Positions 29,611-39,375 of a stretch of 64,000 nt of DNA are shown here, piece after piece. The notes below the pieces were generated by a model that saw nothing but the letters and a program-made list of their open reading frames with translations, had not been told where the DNA came from and ran no database searches. The position numbers and the translations under genes were made by a program. Location: the NCBI GenBank assembly GCA_002709085.1, contig PAPR01000006.1:1-64000 (forward strand), given 5' to 3'. Origin of the DNA: Pseudooceanicola sp. (GTDB lineage: Bacteria; Pseudomonadota; Alphaproteobacteria; Rhodobacterales; Rhodobacteraceae). Every line of letters starts with the position of its first letter. Position 1 is the first letter of the stretch.

Positions 29611-29812
29611 ACGGTTCCCCATCAAGGGCGCAAAGCGTCCGGGGATAATCGGGAATGTGGAACGGATGACCCATGTCGGGGTCCGAAACCGCAGCCGCCC
29701 CCGCGACTGTCAAGCGGCGAGCGTGCCTTCATCAGCCACTGGAACCGGGCAACCGGCCACCGGGAAGGCGAAGGACCGCAGCGACCCGCCAGCCAGGAGA
29801 CCGGCCGTGCCA
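29611..29812 (+). promoter_or_regulatory. Cobalamin riboswitch
   Basis: Conserved boxes in order: ATAATCGGGAAT, ACCGCAGCCGCCCCCGCGACTGT, GCCACTGG, CGGGAAGG, GCCAGCCAGGAGACCGGCC; about 50 nt before cbtB. Confidence 0.93.
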
Positions 29813-29859
29813 ATGAAACCCAATCCGCTGTCGGGGATGACGGCGAAGGAGAGATTGAC

Positions 29860-30051
29860 ATGACGACCCAAGCACTTGGCCAGACCGATACCCGCACTCT
29901 TGGCCAGAGCGCACGCAGTGAAATCGCCGCCATCTTTGCCGTTGCCCTGATCGGCCTCGGCATCGTCTTCGTGGCTGGCCACGCGCAGGCCTCGGCCCTG
30001 CATGACGCGGCGCATGACGTGCGTCACGCCACCGGCTTTCCCTGCCACTGA
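29860..30051 (+). CDS. cbtB: CbtB-type predicted cobalt transporter subunit
   Basis: 63 aa, one TM, C-terminal HDAAHDVRHATGFPCH; downstream of the B12 riboswitch and upstream of cbtA. Confidence 0.9.
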   Translation: MTTQALGQTDTRTLGQSARSEIAAIFAVALIGLGIVFVAGHAQASALHDAAHDVRHATGFPCH

Positions 30052-30068
30052 ACCGCTGACCAAAACTG

Positions 30069-30746
30069 ATGTTTCAAAAAGTGCTGACCAGCGCGGTGTT
30101 CGCTGGCTTTGGCGCAGGGTTGCTTGCGGCCTTGCTTCAATTCACATTTGTGCAGCCCGTACTTCTGCGGGCTGAACTCTTCGAATCCGGCGCACTCATG
30201 CATTTCGGTGCCGATGGCACGCCGGTGCCCGAGTTGACCTTTACGGTTGATGCGCGCCGCGACGGCTTGTCCATCCTGTTCACCGCCCTGATCTACACCG
30301 GCTACGCCATGGTGTTGAGCGCGGCGATGGCCTTTGCCGCGCGGCGTGGCCATGCGATCAACCTGCGTAGCGGGCTACTCTGGGGGATCGCCGGCTTCGT
30401 CGCGGTGCAGCTTGCGCCGGCCTTCTCGCTGCCGCCCGAATTGCCTGGGTCCGCTGCTGCTGAGGTCGGGGCACGTCAGGTCTGGTGGTCCGCGACCATC
30501 GTCGCGACGGCCGTGGCGCTTGGGCTGATCGCCTTTGGCCGGAACTGGATCGCGATCCTGATTGCAGCGGCGCTGACCCTCGCACCGCATCTAGTCGGCG
30601 CCCCGCATACCGCGGACTACATCGGACCGGTGCCGCCGGAACTGGCGGGCCTCTTCGCGGCGCGCGCGCTTGGCGTGGGGCTGATGGCCTGGTCGATCCT
30701 CGGCGCGCTGATCGGGTTGATCTGGTCGCGGGAGGCCGAGCCGTGA
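30069..30746 (+). CDS. cbtA: CbtA-type predicted cobalt transporter
   Basis: 225 aa multi-TM; HAINLRSGLLWGIAGFVAVQLAPAFSLPPELPGSAAAEVGARQVWWSATIVATAVALGLIAFG. Confidence 0.9.
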   Translation: MFQKVLTSAVFAGFGAGLLAALLQFTFVQPVLLRAELFESGALMHFGADGTPVPELTFTVDARRDGLSILFTALIYTGYAMVLSAAMAFAARRGHAINLRSGLLWGIAGFVAVQLAPAFSLPPELPGSAAAEVGARQVWWSATIVATAVALGLIAFGRNWIAILIAAALTLAPHLVGAPHTADYIGPVPPELAGLFAARALGVGLMAWSILGALIGLIWSREAEP

Positions 30747-31228
30747 GAGCCAACCTCCTGCTCCTCGTGATCGGGGCGTTTTTTGGCACCGGGGGCGGCT
30801 TCCTGCTTGGGCAGGCGGTCGAGGCCCCGCCGCCGCACGATCACACAAGTCACGGCGCACCGCATGACGATCACGGCGCGCTGGAGCCCATGCATGACCA
30901 CGACACGCTGATCGAGAACGGCGCGCCTGCGTCCGTGAGCGTGACGGCGCGCCCGGACGGCCCCGGCGCGCTGAACCTGCGGATCACGCCAACCGGGATG
31001 ACTTTCGCCCCCGAGGCGGTGAATGCGCCGCATGTCACCGGTCAGGGCCATGCCCATGTCTACGTCAATGGCGTGAAGCAGGCGCGTGTCTACGGCGAAT
31101 GGCTGCACCTCGACGGGCTGGAAACGGGCACGGCCACGCTTCGCGTCACGCTCAACGCCAACAGCCATGAGCAATTGGCCCACGATGGTGAGGCGGTTGA
31201 AACCACGCAAGAGGTCGTTGTTCCGTGA
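30743..31228 (+). CDS. Membrane-anchored His-rich protein, possible periplasmic metal-binding partner of CbtAB
   Basis: GTG start overlapping the cbtA stop (GTGA); N-terminal TM then HDHTSHGAPHDDHGALEPMHDHD and a beta-rich domain. Confidence 0.75.
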   Translation: MRANLLLLVIGAFFGTGGGFLLGQAVEAPPPHDHTSHGAPHDDHGALEPMHDHDTLIENGAPASVSVTARPDGPGALNLRITPTGMTFAPEAVNAPHVTGQGHAHVYVNGVKQARVYGEWLHLDGLETGTATLRVTLNANSHEQLAHDGEAVETTQEVVVP

Positions 31229-31235
31229 CCTGTCC

Positions 31236-31535
31236 TCAGCCCGCCGGAATCCGCCCCAACAGGCAGTGCCGCAAGGCGGGAAGGCACGTCGCATCCGCGA
31301 TGCGCCCGCCCGGTGCCGCGCGATACAGCGCGAGAAAGGCGGCGACATCCGCCGCCCCTGCAGCATCGAGCGGGCCGAACAGATACGCTTCACGCCCCGT
31401 CGACCGAACGGCGAGCACAGGCGCCTTGGCACAGGCGTTCATGCAGCCGACCAGCCGCACGTCCACGTCCACCCGACCGCGCAGATCATCGGCCAGCGCC
31501 GTCCCGCCCTCGCAGTTCGCACAGACAAAGATCAT
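31236..31535 (-). CDS. DUF1636-type ferredoxin-like metal-binding protein
   Basis: MIFVCANCEGGTALADDLRGRVDVDVRLVGCMNACAKAPVLAVRSTGREAYLFGPLDAAGAADVAAFLALYRAAPGG; start at 31535. The 455-aa track ORF is an artefactual N-terminal extension. Confidence 0.75.
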   Translation of the reverse strand: MIFVCANCEGGTALADDLRGRVDVDVRLVGCMNACAKAPVLAVRSTGREAYLFGPLDAAGAADVAAFLALYRAAPGGRIADATCLPALRHCLLGRIPAG

Positions 31536-31610
31536 CGCCCCGCCCTTTCCCTGACATCGCACCGCTGATAGGCCAGACCCAGCCATCATCGCAACCCGAA
31601 GAGGCCCCTC

Positions 31611-32672
31611 ATGCCCGCCAAGATCCCCGCCACTGTCGTCACCGGTTTCCTCGGCGCCGGCAAGACCACGCTGATCCGCCACATGCTCCAGAACGCCAAT
31701 GGCAAACGGATCGCCCTGATCATCAACGAATTCGGCGACCTCGGGGTCGACGGCGACATCCTGCGTGGCTGCGGCGTGGAATCCTGCCGCGACGAAGACA
31801 TCATGGAATTGTCCAACGGCTGCATCTGCTGCACCGTGGCCGAGGATTTCATTCCGACACTGGAAAAGCTGCTGGAGCGTGAGGACAAGCCCGACCATAT
31901 CGTGATCGAAACTTCCGGCCTCGCCCTGCCGCAACCGCTGGTGCGCGCCTTCAACTGGCCCGCGATCTCGACCCGCGTGACGGTCGATGGCGTCGTCACG
32001 GTTGTCGACGGCCCGGCGCACCACGCCGGCACCTTTGCCCATGACGTGGCGGCGGTCGATGCGCAGCGCGCGCAGGACGAGAACCTCGATCACGAAACGC
32101 CCCTTTCCGAACTCTTCGAGGATCAGCTCGCCTGCGCCGACATGATCGTCGTCAACAAGGCCGACCTGATGGACGAGGGCACCCTCGCCACCACCACGCA
32201 GACGCTGAGCGACGCAAGCCGCCCCGGCGTGCGCGTGGTTCAGGCCTCCATGGGCGCGCTGCCGACCGAGGTGCTGTTGGGGCTGGAGACGGCGGCCGAA
32301 ACCGATATGTCGGCGCGCCACGAGGTCCACCATCATCACCACGATGAGGATGAGGACCACGATCATAACCACGAACACGAGCACGGCCACGACGAGTTCG
32401 AAAGCTTTGTCGTCACTCGTGATGAGATCACCGACCCCAAAGCCTTTGCCGATCAGGTGGTCGAGACGATCCGCGCCCATGACATCCTGCGGCTCAAAGG
32501 GTTCGCCGCTGTGACAGGCAAGCCCATGCGCCTGACCCTTCAGGCGGTCGGTCCCCGGATCGACAGTTATTTCGATCAGCCTTTCGGCACCGCCCCGCGT
32601 CAAACCCGTCTTGTCGTCATCGGTCAGACCGGCCTTGATCGGGAGGCGATCGAAAAGGCGCTGACCGCATGA
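31611..32672 (+). CDS. cobW: CobW-type GTPase/metallochaperone
   Basis: IPATVVTGFLGAGKTTLIRHMLQ...SNGCICCTVAEDFIPT...HHHHDEDEDHDHNHEHEHGHDEFESF. Confidence 0.95.
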   Translation: MPAKIPATVVTGFLGAGKTTLIRHMLQNANGKRIALIINEFGDLGVDGDILRGCGVESCRDEDIMELSNGCICCTVAEDFIPTLEKLLEREDKPDHIVIETSGLALPQPLVRAFNWPAISTRVTVDGVVTVVDGPAHHAGTFAHDVAAVDAQRAQDENLDHETPLSELFEDQLACADMIVVNKADLMDEGTLATTTQTLSDASRPGVRVVQASMGALPTEVLLGLETAAETDMSARHEVHHHHHDEDEDHDHNHEHEHGHDEFESFVVTRDEITDPKAFADQVVETIRAHDILRLKGFAAVTGKPMRLTLQAVGPRIDSYFDQPFGTAPRQTRLVVIGQTGLDREAIEKALTA

Positions 32673-33124
32673 TCGTGGTAGAGCCCGGAGCGCCGACGGC
32701 GGCGCCGGCGTCCGATCTGCTGAATGCCAGCCAAGCGCTGATGCGACGGCTGTTCAACCCGGAGGAGAACCACTTCCTCTCGCACGAGGCACTGGCGCAA
32801 CCTGACATCCGGTTCTTTACGGCGCGGATTGGTGCGGAAACGCTCGGCTGCGCGGCGCTGAAACTCTGCGATGGCTACGGAGAGGTGAAATCCTTCTTTG
32901 TTGCGGATGCAGCGCGCGGCAAGGGCATCGGCGCCGCCCTGTTGCGCCAGATCGAGGATCAGGCCCGTCACGACGGCATCACAGGGCTGAAACTGGAAAC
33001 GGCGGAAAAGCTCGACGCGGCGATCCGTCTCTACGCACGAAACGGCTTCACCCGCTGCGCGCCTTTCGGCGCCTATCTCGACAACGGCGTATCCGTGTTC
33101 ATGGAAAAAACCCTGCCGGATTAA
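32669..33124 (+). CDS. GNAT-family N-acetyltransferase
   Basis: VKSFFVADAARGKGIGAALLRQIEDQARHDGITGLKLET; 4-bp overlap with cobW. Confidence 0.88.
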   Translation: MIVVEPGAPTAAPASDLLNASQALMRRLFNPEENHFLSHEALAQPDIRFFTARIGAETLGCAALKLCDGYGEVKSFFVADAARGKGIGAALLRQIEDQARHDGITGLKLETAEKLDAAIRLYARNGFTRCAPFGAYLDNGVSVFMEKTLPD

Positions 33125-33188
33125 GGCCGGTCTTTTCCACCCCGACACCCTCCGCCACCGGCGCGAGGACGAGCCCAAGGCCAAACGC

Positions 33189-36100
33189 ATGCACCTTCTC
33201 GCCGCCACTCCCGGACGTATCGACGACGACGAACCGGTCGATCTGAACCAGTCGCCTGCCGATCTCGTCGTGCTTTCGGCAGCCGATACCGAACTGGCCG
33301 CCCTGTCGCATGCCCGCGCCGCGATGGAGGACGCACCGAGCCTGCGTCTGGCGCAGCTTTCCAACCTGCAACACCCGATGTCCGTCGATCTGCACCTCGA
33401 CAACACGGCGACGAAATCGCGGCTCGTCGTTGCCCGCATCCTCGGCGGCGCGGCCTATTGGAAATACGGTTTCGAGCAATATGCCGCCCGCCTGCGCGAA
33501 GCTGGCGTGCCCTTTGCCGCCCTGCCGGGTGACGACAAGCCCGACGCCGATCTGCGTACCTTTTCCACGGTGAGTGAGGCGGATTACACCGCCCTCTGGC
33601 AGGCCCTCGTCGAGGGCGGGCCGGACAATGCCACCATCTTCCTGACGCACGCCCGCGCAATTATAGACGACGCGCCGCGCCCCGCCCCGGCGCGCCCGCT
33701 GCTGAAGTCCGGCCTCTACTGGCCCGGCGCGACGCATCCCGACCTCTCCACATTGCGCAATGCATGGACCCCCGGCGCGCCGGTCGTGCCGGTCGTCTTT
33801 TACCGCGCGCTGCTGCAATCGGGCGACCTGTCCCCGGTCAACCGCCTCACCCGGTCCCTGCTGCGCGCCGGGCTGAACCCGATGCCGGTCTATGTCGCCT
33901 CGCTCAAGGACCCGGTCTCCGCCGCCACCCTTGATCACCTCTTCGGCGAAACCCGGCCCGAGCTGATCCTGAACCTCACCAGCTTCGCGGTCGGCTCCCC
34001 GCACGGCGACGACACCCAGCAGAACCCGCTCTCCGCCCCTTCGGCGAACCAAAGCCCCGTGTTTCAGGTCGTCCTTTCGGCCACCTCCGAGGACAGTTGG
34101 TCCGAAACCCTCACCGGTCTCTCGGCCCGTGACATCGCAATGAACGTCGCCCTGCCCGAGGTCGATGGCCGCATCCTGTCTCGGGCCGTCGCCTTCAAGG
34201 GCGAATCCTTTTTCGACGCGGCGACCGAATGCCCGATCGCCGGATGGCAGACCCGTGGTGACCGCATCGACTTTGTCACGCAACTGACGCGAAACTGGAC
34301 AATGCTGCGCCGCACGAACCCGGCGGATCGCAAGGTCGCCCTGATCCTCGCCAATTATCCCAACAAGGACGGTCGTCTCGCCAATGGCGTCGGCCTCGAC
34401 ACGCCGGCGGCGACGGTCCATGTGCTCAACCTGTTGCACGAGGCGGGCTATACGCTCGACAACATTCCTGCCGACAGCGACGCGCTGATGACGCAGATCC
34501 TCGCTGGTCCGACCAACCACCTGACCGACCGGGCGCAGACCGAGGGCGGTGCGACGCTCCCGCTTGCCACCTATCTCGCGCACTTCAACGCCCTGCCCTG
34601 GGCGGTCAAACAGCAGATCACCGACAGATGGGGCAAGCCCGAGGACGACCCCTTCTTCTTGCCCCAAACATCCCCGCCGGAGGCATCCGAGGCCGCCCAT
34701 GGGTCCGGCGGCTTCAAGCTCTCCATCCACCACCACGGCAACGCGGTGATCGGCGTGCAGCCCGCGCGCGGATACAACATCGACCCTGAGGAGACCTACC
34801 ACTCCCCCGACCTGCCGCCGCCGCACAACTACCTCGCCTTCTACATCTACCTGCGTGAACATTTCGCGGCGCACGCGCTGATCCACATGGGCAAGCACGG
34901 CAATCTCGAATGGCTGCCGGGCAAGGCCATCGCCCTTTCCGACGCCTGTCTGCCCGAGGCGATCCTCGGCCCCATGCCCCACATCTACCCCTTTATCGTC
35001 AATGACCCCGGCGAAGGCACGCAGGCCAAGCGTCGGACACAGGCGGTCATCATCGACCACCTCACCCCTCCGCTGACACGCGCGGAAAGCTACGGTCCGC
35101 TGCGCGATCTCGAAGCGTTGGTCGATGAATATTACGAGGCCGCCGGCGTCGATCCGCGCCGCATCACCCATCTGCGGCGCGAGATCCTGTCGCTGACCTC
35201 CGCCACCGGGGTCGACCTCGACGCCGGGTTCACCGGCGATGAGGACAGCGATCTGGCCAAGCTCGACGCTTGGCTCTGTGATCTGAAGGAAGCACAGATC
35301 CGCGACGGGCTGCATGTGTTCGCTCAATCCCCCTCGGGACGGCTATTCCGCGACCTGCTGATCGCGCTGATCCGCATTCCGCGCGGTGACGGTCAGGGGG
35401 CGGATGCCTCGCTACCCCGCGCGCTGGCCGCCGACCTCGGGCTGGCGTTCGATCCGCTGGATTGCGACCCGGCGGTGCCTTGGGACGGCCCGCGTCCCGA
35501 CATTCTCGCGGGGTTGAGCGATGCGACCTGGCGCAGTCACGGTGACACCGTCGAACGGTTGGAGTTGCTGGCGATCACCCTTGTGGAAACGCTCCTTTCT
35601 GCCGAACGCCGCGCGGCGAACGACGGCCCGGACACACCCGAGGCGGCGGCCCCCGGCCCCGCCTCCGCCACCGTCCTGCGGCACGTGGCCGATGAGGTCG
35701 CGCCGACCCTCGCAACTTGTGGCCCGGCTGAGGGCGCCGGCCTGCTCACGGCGCTTTCCGGTCATTTCGTGGCACCCGCGCCGTCCGGCGCGCCGACGCG
35801 CGGGCGTCTGGATACGCTGCCAACGGGGCGCAACTTCTTCAGCGTCGATAGCCGCGCGGTGCCGACCCCGACCGCGTGGAAGCTTGGCTGGAAATCCGCC
35901 AACCTGTTGATCGAGCGCCATTTGCAGGATCACGGCGATTACCCCCGGACCCTGCTGATCACCGCTTGGGGCACCGCGAATATGCGCACCGGTGGCGATG
36001 ATATCGCGCAGGCACTGGCGCTGATGGGCGTGAAGCCGACCTGGGACGCCGCCAATCGCCGTGTGACCGGGTTCGAGGTGCTGCCCGCCACGACGCTGGC

Positions 36101-36953
36101 GCGGCCGCGTGTCGATGTGACATTGCGGATCTCGGGGTTTTTCCGCGATGCCTTCCCGCAGTTGATCGCACTGTTCGACAGTGCCGCGCGCGCCGTGCAG
36201 GCGATGGACGAAGCCGAAGAGGTGAACCCCGCCGCTGCCCGCACCCGCAATGGCGAGGCCGCGCATCGTATCTACGGCGCCAAACCCGGCGCTTACGGCG
36301 CGGGATTGCAAGCGATGATCGATGAGCGGCTGTGGAATGACACCGCCGATCTGGCCGAAGCCTACCTGACCTGGGGCGCCTATGCCTACGGCGCCAAGAC
36401 CGAGGGCGAAGTGGATCGCGCCGGGCTGGAGCAGCGCCTCGCCCAGACCGAAGGGATTGTACAGAACCAGGACAATCGGGAGCACGATCTGCTCGATTCC
36501 GACGATTACTACCAGTTTGAGGGTGGCGCATCGGCGGCGGTCCAGCACCTGCAAGGTGAGGCCCGCCCGATCTATCACAACGATCATTCCCGCCCCGAAC
36601 GCCCGGTGATCCGCACGCTGGATGAAGAGATCGCGCGCGTGCTCCGCTCCCGCGTGGTGAACCCCAAGTGGATCGACGGGGTCAAGCGTCACGGTTACAA
36701 GGGCGCCTTCGAGATCGCCGCGACGGTCGATTACCTGTTCGCCTTTGCCGCGACGACCGGCGCGGTTCGCAACCACCATTTCGATCTGGTGGAGCAGGCC
36801 TTTGTCGAGGATGACGAGACCCGCCAGTTCATCACCGATCACAACCCCGCCGCGATGAAGGAGATCGCGGAGCGCTTACAGGAGGCGATCGATCGCGGAT
36901 TGTGGACCCCGCGTTCGAATTCCGCGCGCGGTCGGATCGCGTCGCTTGTCTAG
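33189..36953 (+). CDS. cobN: Cobaltochelatase subunit CobN
   Basis: 1254 aa; GNAVIGVQPARGYNIDPEETYHSPDLPPPHNYLAFYIYLREHFAAHALIHMGKHGNLEWLPGKAIALS. Confidence 0.97.
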   Translation: MHLLAATPGRIDDDEPVDLNQSPADLVVLSAADTELAALSHARAAMEDAPSLRLAQLSNLQHPMSVDLHLDNTATKSRLVVARILGGAAYWKYGFEQYAARLREAGVPFAALPGDDKPDADLRTFSTVSEADYTALWQALVEGGPDNATIFLTHARAIIDDAPRPAPARPLLKSGLYWPGATHPDLSTLRNAWTPGAPVVPVVFYRALLQSGDLSPVNRLTRSLLRAGLNPMPVYVASLKDPVSAATLDHLFGETRPELILNLTSFAVGSPHGDDTQQNPLSAPSANQSPVFQVVLSATSEDSWSETLTGLSARDIAMNVALPEVDGRILSRAVAFKGESFFDAATECPIAGWQTRGDRIDFVTQLTRNWTMLRRTNPADRKVALILANYPNKDGRLANGVGLDTPAATVHVLNLLHEAGYTLDNIPADSDALMTQILAGPTNHLTDRAQTEGGATLPLATYLAHFNALPWAVKQQITDRWGKPEDDPFFLPQTSPPEASEAAHGSGGFKLSIHHHGNAVIGVQPARGYNIDPEETYHSPDLPPPHNYLAFYIYLREHFAAHALIHMGKHGNLEWLPGKAIALSDACLPEAILGPMPHIYPFIVNDPGEGTQAKRRTQAVIIDHLTPPLTRAESYGPLRDLEALVDEYYEAAGVDPRRITHLRREILSLTSATGVDLDAGFTGDEDSDLAKLDAWLCDLKEAQIRDGLHVFAQSPSGRLFRDLLIALIRIPRGDGQGADASLPRALAADLGLAFDPLDCDPAVPWDGPRPDILAGLSDATWRSHGDTVERLELLAITLVETLLSAERRAANDGPDTPEAAAPGPASATVLRHVADEVAPTLATCGPAEGAGLLTALSGHFVAPAPSGAPTRGRLDTLPTGRNFFSVDSRAVPTPTAWKLGWKSANLLIERHLQDHGDYPRTLLITAWGTANMRTGGDDIAQALALMGVKPTWDAANRRVTGFEVLPATTLARPRVDVTLRISGFFRDAFPQLIALFDSAARAVQAMDEAEEVNPAAARTRNGEAAHRIYGAKPGAYGAGLQAMIDERLWNDTADLAEAYLTWGAYAYGAKTEGEVDRAGLEQRLAQTEGIVQNQDNREHDLLDSDDYYQFEGGASAAVQHLQGEARPIYHNDHSRPERPVIRTLDEEIARVLRSRVVNPKWIDGVKRHGYKGAFEIAATVDYLFAFAATTGAVRNHHFDLVEQAFVEDDETRQFITDHNPAAMKEIAERLQEAIDRGLWTPRSNSARGRIASLV
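34649..34684 (-). repeat. Dispersed repeat copy inside cobN (antisense to the gene)
   Basis: Minus strand GCCTCCGGCGGGGATGTTTGGGGCAAGAAGAAGG; translated on + as FFLPQTSPPEA. Confidence 0.6.
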
Positions 36954-37022
36954 GCCTCGGCGCACAGCCTTTCCGCCCCGGCCAGCAGCACATGCGGCAG
37001 GGGCGCACCATGCGACGCCGGA

Positions 37023-37397
37023 TCAGCCGCATCGTCGCACCACTGGGATTTGCATTCCGCGGCGTCCTCTCAGGATCGCATCGACCTCGCAGGTCGGCGC
37101 GACCTCTTTACCGCAGTTCAACCGCGCGACCAAAACCGCGGCGTCGCCAGCCAAATCACGCACCCGGCACCCCGTCGCCTGTTGCATCGCGATGGCTGCC
37201 CGTCCTGCCAACGTCCCGATGCGCAGGAGTTGCCGATTGGTCCGCACGGCCTGCGCCATCCCACCGTCGTGGTGGATGGTAAAGGAGGAGCCATCGACGG
37301 TATGGCGACTGACCTCTGCCCCGCCGAAACCGCGGGTCGGTGCGTCACAGGCCGCGAGTAGCAGCAGGCAGGCCGCAAGGAAAACGAACACTCTCAT
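37023..37397 (-). CDS. Putative lipoprotein
   Basis: MRVFVFLAACLLLLAACDAPTRGFG..., lipobox LLAAC, 124 aa; track start at 37496 is an over-extension. Confidence 0.7.
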   Translation of the reverse strand: MRVFVFLAACLLLLAACDAPTRGFGGAEVSRHTVDGSSFTIHHDGGMAQAVRTNRQLLRIGTLAGRAAIAMQQATGCRVRDLAGDAAVLVARLNCGKEVAPTCEVDAILRGRRGMQIPVVRRCG

Positions 37398-37498
37398 TCC
37401 GACAGGGTCGCACGCCCCGGTTAACATCAGGTGAACGGCCCGCCTCTTGCCCGCCTTCACCGCGCGGGCTACCCCTTTGACGCAAGCAGGAGACACGC

Positions 37499-38107
37499 AT
37501 GACCAATGATCCAGACCGCCACGCCCAGAAGATGGCCAAGAAAAAAGCCGCCCGCGACAAGATCATGGCGACCAAGACGGACCAGAAGGGTCTGATCATC
37601 GTGCATACGGGCAAGGGGAAAGGCAAAAGCTCTGCCGCTTTCGGGATGATTTTCCGCTGTATCGCCCATGACATGCAATGCGCCGTGGTTCAGTTCATCA
37701 AGGGCGGCATGTCCACCGGCGAACGCGATCTGATCCTCGCCAAGTTCAGCGACACTTGCGCCTTTCACACCATGGGCGAGGGATTTACCTGGGAGACGCA
37801 GGATCGCACCCGCGACACCGAAATGGCGCAGGCCGCGTGGGAAAAAGCCAAGGATTTGATCCGCGATCCCGCGAATACCATGGTCCTGCTGGACGAAATC
37901 AATATCGCCCTGCGTTACGATTATCTCGACATCAACGAGGTCACGACCTTCCTCACCGAGGAAAAGCCGGAGATGACCCATGTTGTCCTGACCGGGCGCA
38001 ATGCCAAGGACGAGCTGATCGAGGTCGCCGATCTTGTGACGGAGATGGAGCTGATCAAACATCCGTTCCGCTCGGGCATCAAGGCGCAGATCGGCGTGGA
38101 ATACTGA
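37499..38107 (+). CDS. cobO: Cob(I)yrinic acid a,c-diamide adenosyltransferase
   Basis: GLIIVHTGKGKGKSSAAFGMIFRCIAHDMQCAVVQFIKGGMSTGERDLI...NTMVLLDEINIALRYDYLD. Confidence 0.96.
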   Translation: MTNDPDRHAQKMAKKKAARDKIMATKTDQKGLIIVHTGKGKGKSSAAFGMIFRCIAHDMQCAVVQFIKGGMSTGERDLILAKFSDTCAFHTMGEGFTWETQDRTRDTEMAQAAWEKAKDLIRDPANTMVLLDEINIALRYDYLDINEVTTFLTEEKPEMTHVVLTGRNAKDELIEVADLVTEMELIKHPFRSGIKAQIGVEY

Positions 38108-38140
38108 GGGCCGACAGGCACAAGACCCAAGTTGAACGAC

Positions 38141-38170
38141 AAAGGCCCGGAGCGCGTGCTCCGGGCCTTT
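38141..38170. terminator. Bidirectional terminator between cobO and atpF
   Basis: AAAGGCCCGGAGC-GCGT-GCTCCGGGCCTTT perfect inverted repeat. Confidence 0.9.
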
Positions 38171-38193
38171 GTCATTCCAGCGGGTCGTCGCGG

Positions 38194-38751
38194 TCAGTGC
38201 AGCTTTTGCTCAACCGTCGCGATGGACTCGTCGATCATCTTGTTGGCGTCCGAGGCGGTGACCTGACCGGCGATCACTTCACGCGCGGCGGCGATGGCCA
38301 CGGTCACGGCACGGTTGGTGACTTCCTTGACCGCCGACGCTTCGGCAGAGGCAATTTGGTCCTGAGCCGCCGCCAGACGGCGCGTGATGGAAGCCTGAAG
38401 GTCCAGCTTGGCCTGTTCCGCCGCACTTGCCGCTTCGGACTTGGCGGTCGCCACGATCCGGTCGGCCTGTACCTGAACTTCCTTCTGCTTGCGCTCGTAG
38501 GAGGCGAGCAGAGCCTGCGCCTCTTCGCGCAGTGATTTCGCTTCGTCCAGCTCGGATTTGATCTGGTCAGCGCGTTTGTCGAGCAGGCCGGCCAGGATGC
38601 CCGGCACCTTGAAGTAGAACAGAACCGCGATGAACAGCAGGAAGCCGAGCAGCACGATGAAGTCCGTGTTGCCGAGCGAGAAGAAAGGCCCCGTAGCCGC
38701 AGCAGCAGGCGTGGCGGCGAGGATCACGGCGAGAGTGGCAGGGATACGCAT
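38194..38751 (-). CDS. atpF: F0F1 ATP synthase subunit B
   Basis: 185 aa; [63 protein letters not shown]. Confidence 0.94.
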   Translation of the reverse strand: MRIPATLAVILAATPAAAATGPFFSLGNTDFIVLLGFLLFIAVLFYFKVPGILAGLLDKRADQIKSELDEAKSLREEAQALLASYERKQKEVQVQADRIVATAKSEAASAAEQAKLDLQASITRRLAAAQDQIASAEASAVKEVTNRAVTVAIAAAREVIAGQVTASDANKMIDESIATVEQKLH

Positions 38752-38755
38752 CAGA

Positions 38756-39292
38756 TCAGCCTTTCATCCGGGTGGCGACAGCCTTGTCGACCGCTGCGTC
38801 ATCGGCATTGAACCCGAGGTTCGCAATGACGGCTGCGGCGGTGTCCTTGGCCACGACCTCGATATTCTTGACCGCATTGGCGCGGATTTCAGCGATGGCT
38901 TTTTCGCCCTCGGCGGCCTTGGCCGAAATCTCGGCGTCGGCTTTGGCGGTCGCGGCATCCAGATCGGCCTGGATTTCCGCCTTGGCGCTGGCCACGATGC
39001 GGCCGGCCTCGACGCGGGCATCGGCCAGCGCCTTTTCATAGGCGGCTTCGGCTTCGACGGCCTTTTGCTTGAGGTCCTCGGCGGCGGCGACGTCATTGGT
39101 GATCGTACCGGCGCGTTCGGCGAGAACGGCCCCGATCCGCGGCAGCGCAACGCGCGACAGGATAAAGTAGATCGCGACCAGGGCGACGATCAGCCAGAAG
39201 ATCTGGTTGCCCCAATGGTCAAAATTCAGCTGCGGCATGCCGGGTGTGCTGCCGCTTGCCTCGGCAAGACCGTCTGCTTGTTCGGTGGCCAT
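38756..39292 (-). CDS. F0F1 ATP synthase subunit B'
   Basis: 178 aa; [47 protein letters not shown]. Confidence 0.93.
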   Translation of the reverse strand: MATEQADGLAEASGSTPGMPQLNFDHWGNQIFWLIVALVAIYFILSRVALPRIGAVLAERAGTITNDVAAAEDLKQKAVEAEAAYEKALADARVEAGRIVASAKAEIQADLDAATAKADAEISAKAAEGEKAIAEIRANAVKNIEVVAKDTAAAVIANLGFNADDAAVDKAVATRMKG

Positions 39293-39375
39293 GTCGTCCT
39301 CCGTCGGAACGTCTGGTGAAATTCGGTCGGTCTTTCCCGAGGGTCAGGACGGTATCCCCGTCCGGGGCTCGCAAT

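Noticed and set aside
31236-32603. 455-aa minus-strand ORF antisense to cobW
   Set aside because: Only the C-terminal 99 aa (DUF1636-like, from 31535) is coherent; the rest is antisense to cobW with artefactual histidine/valine-rich runs.
33099-35327. 742-aa minus-strand ORF antisense to cobN
   Set aside because: High-GC shadow ORF; Arg/Gly/Val-biased composition without a recognizable family, while the plus strand encodes clear CobN.
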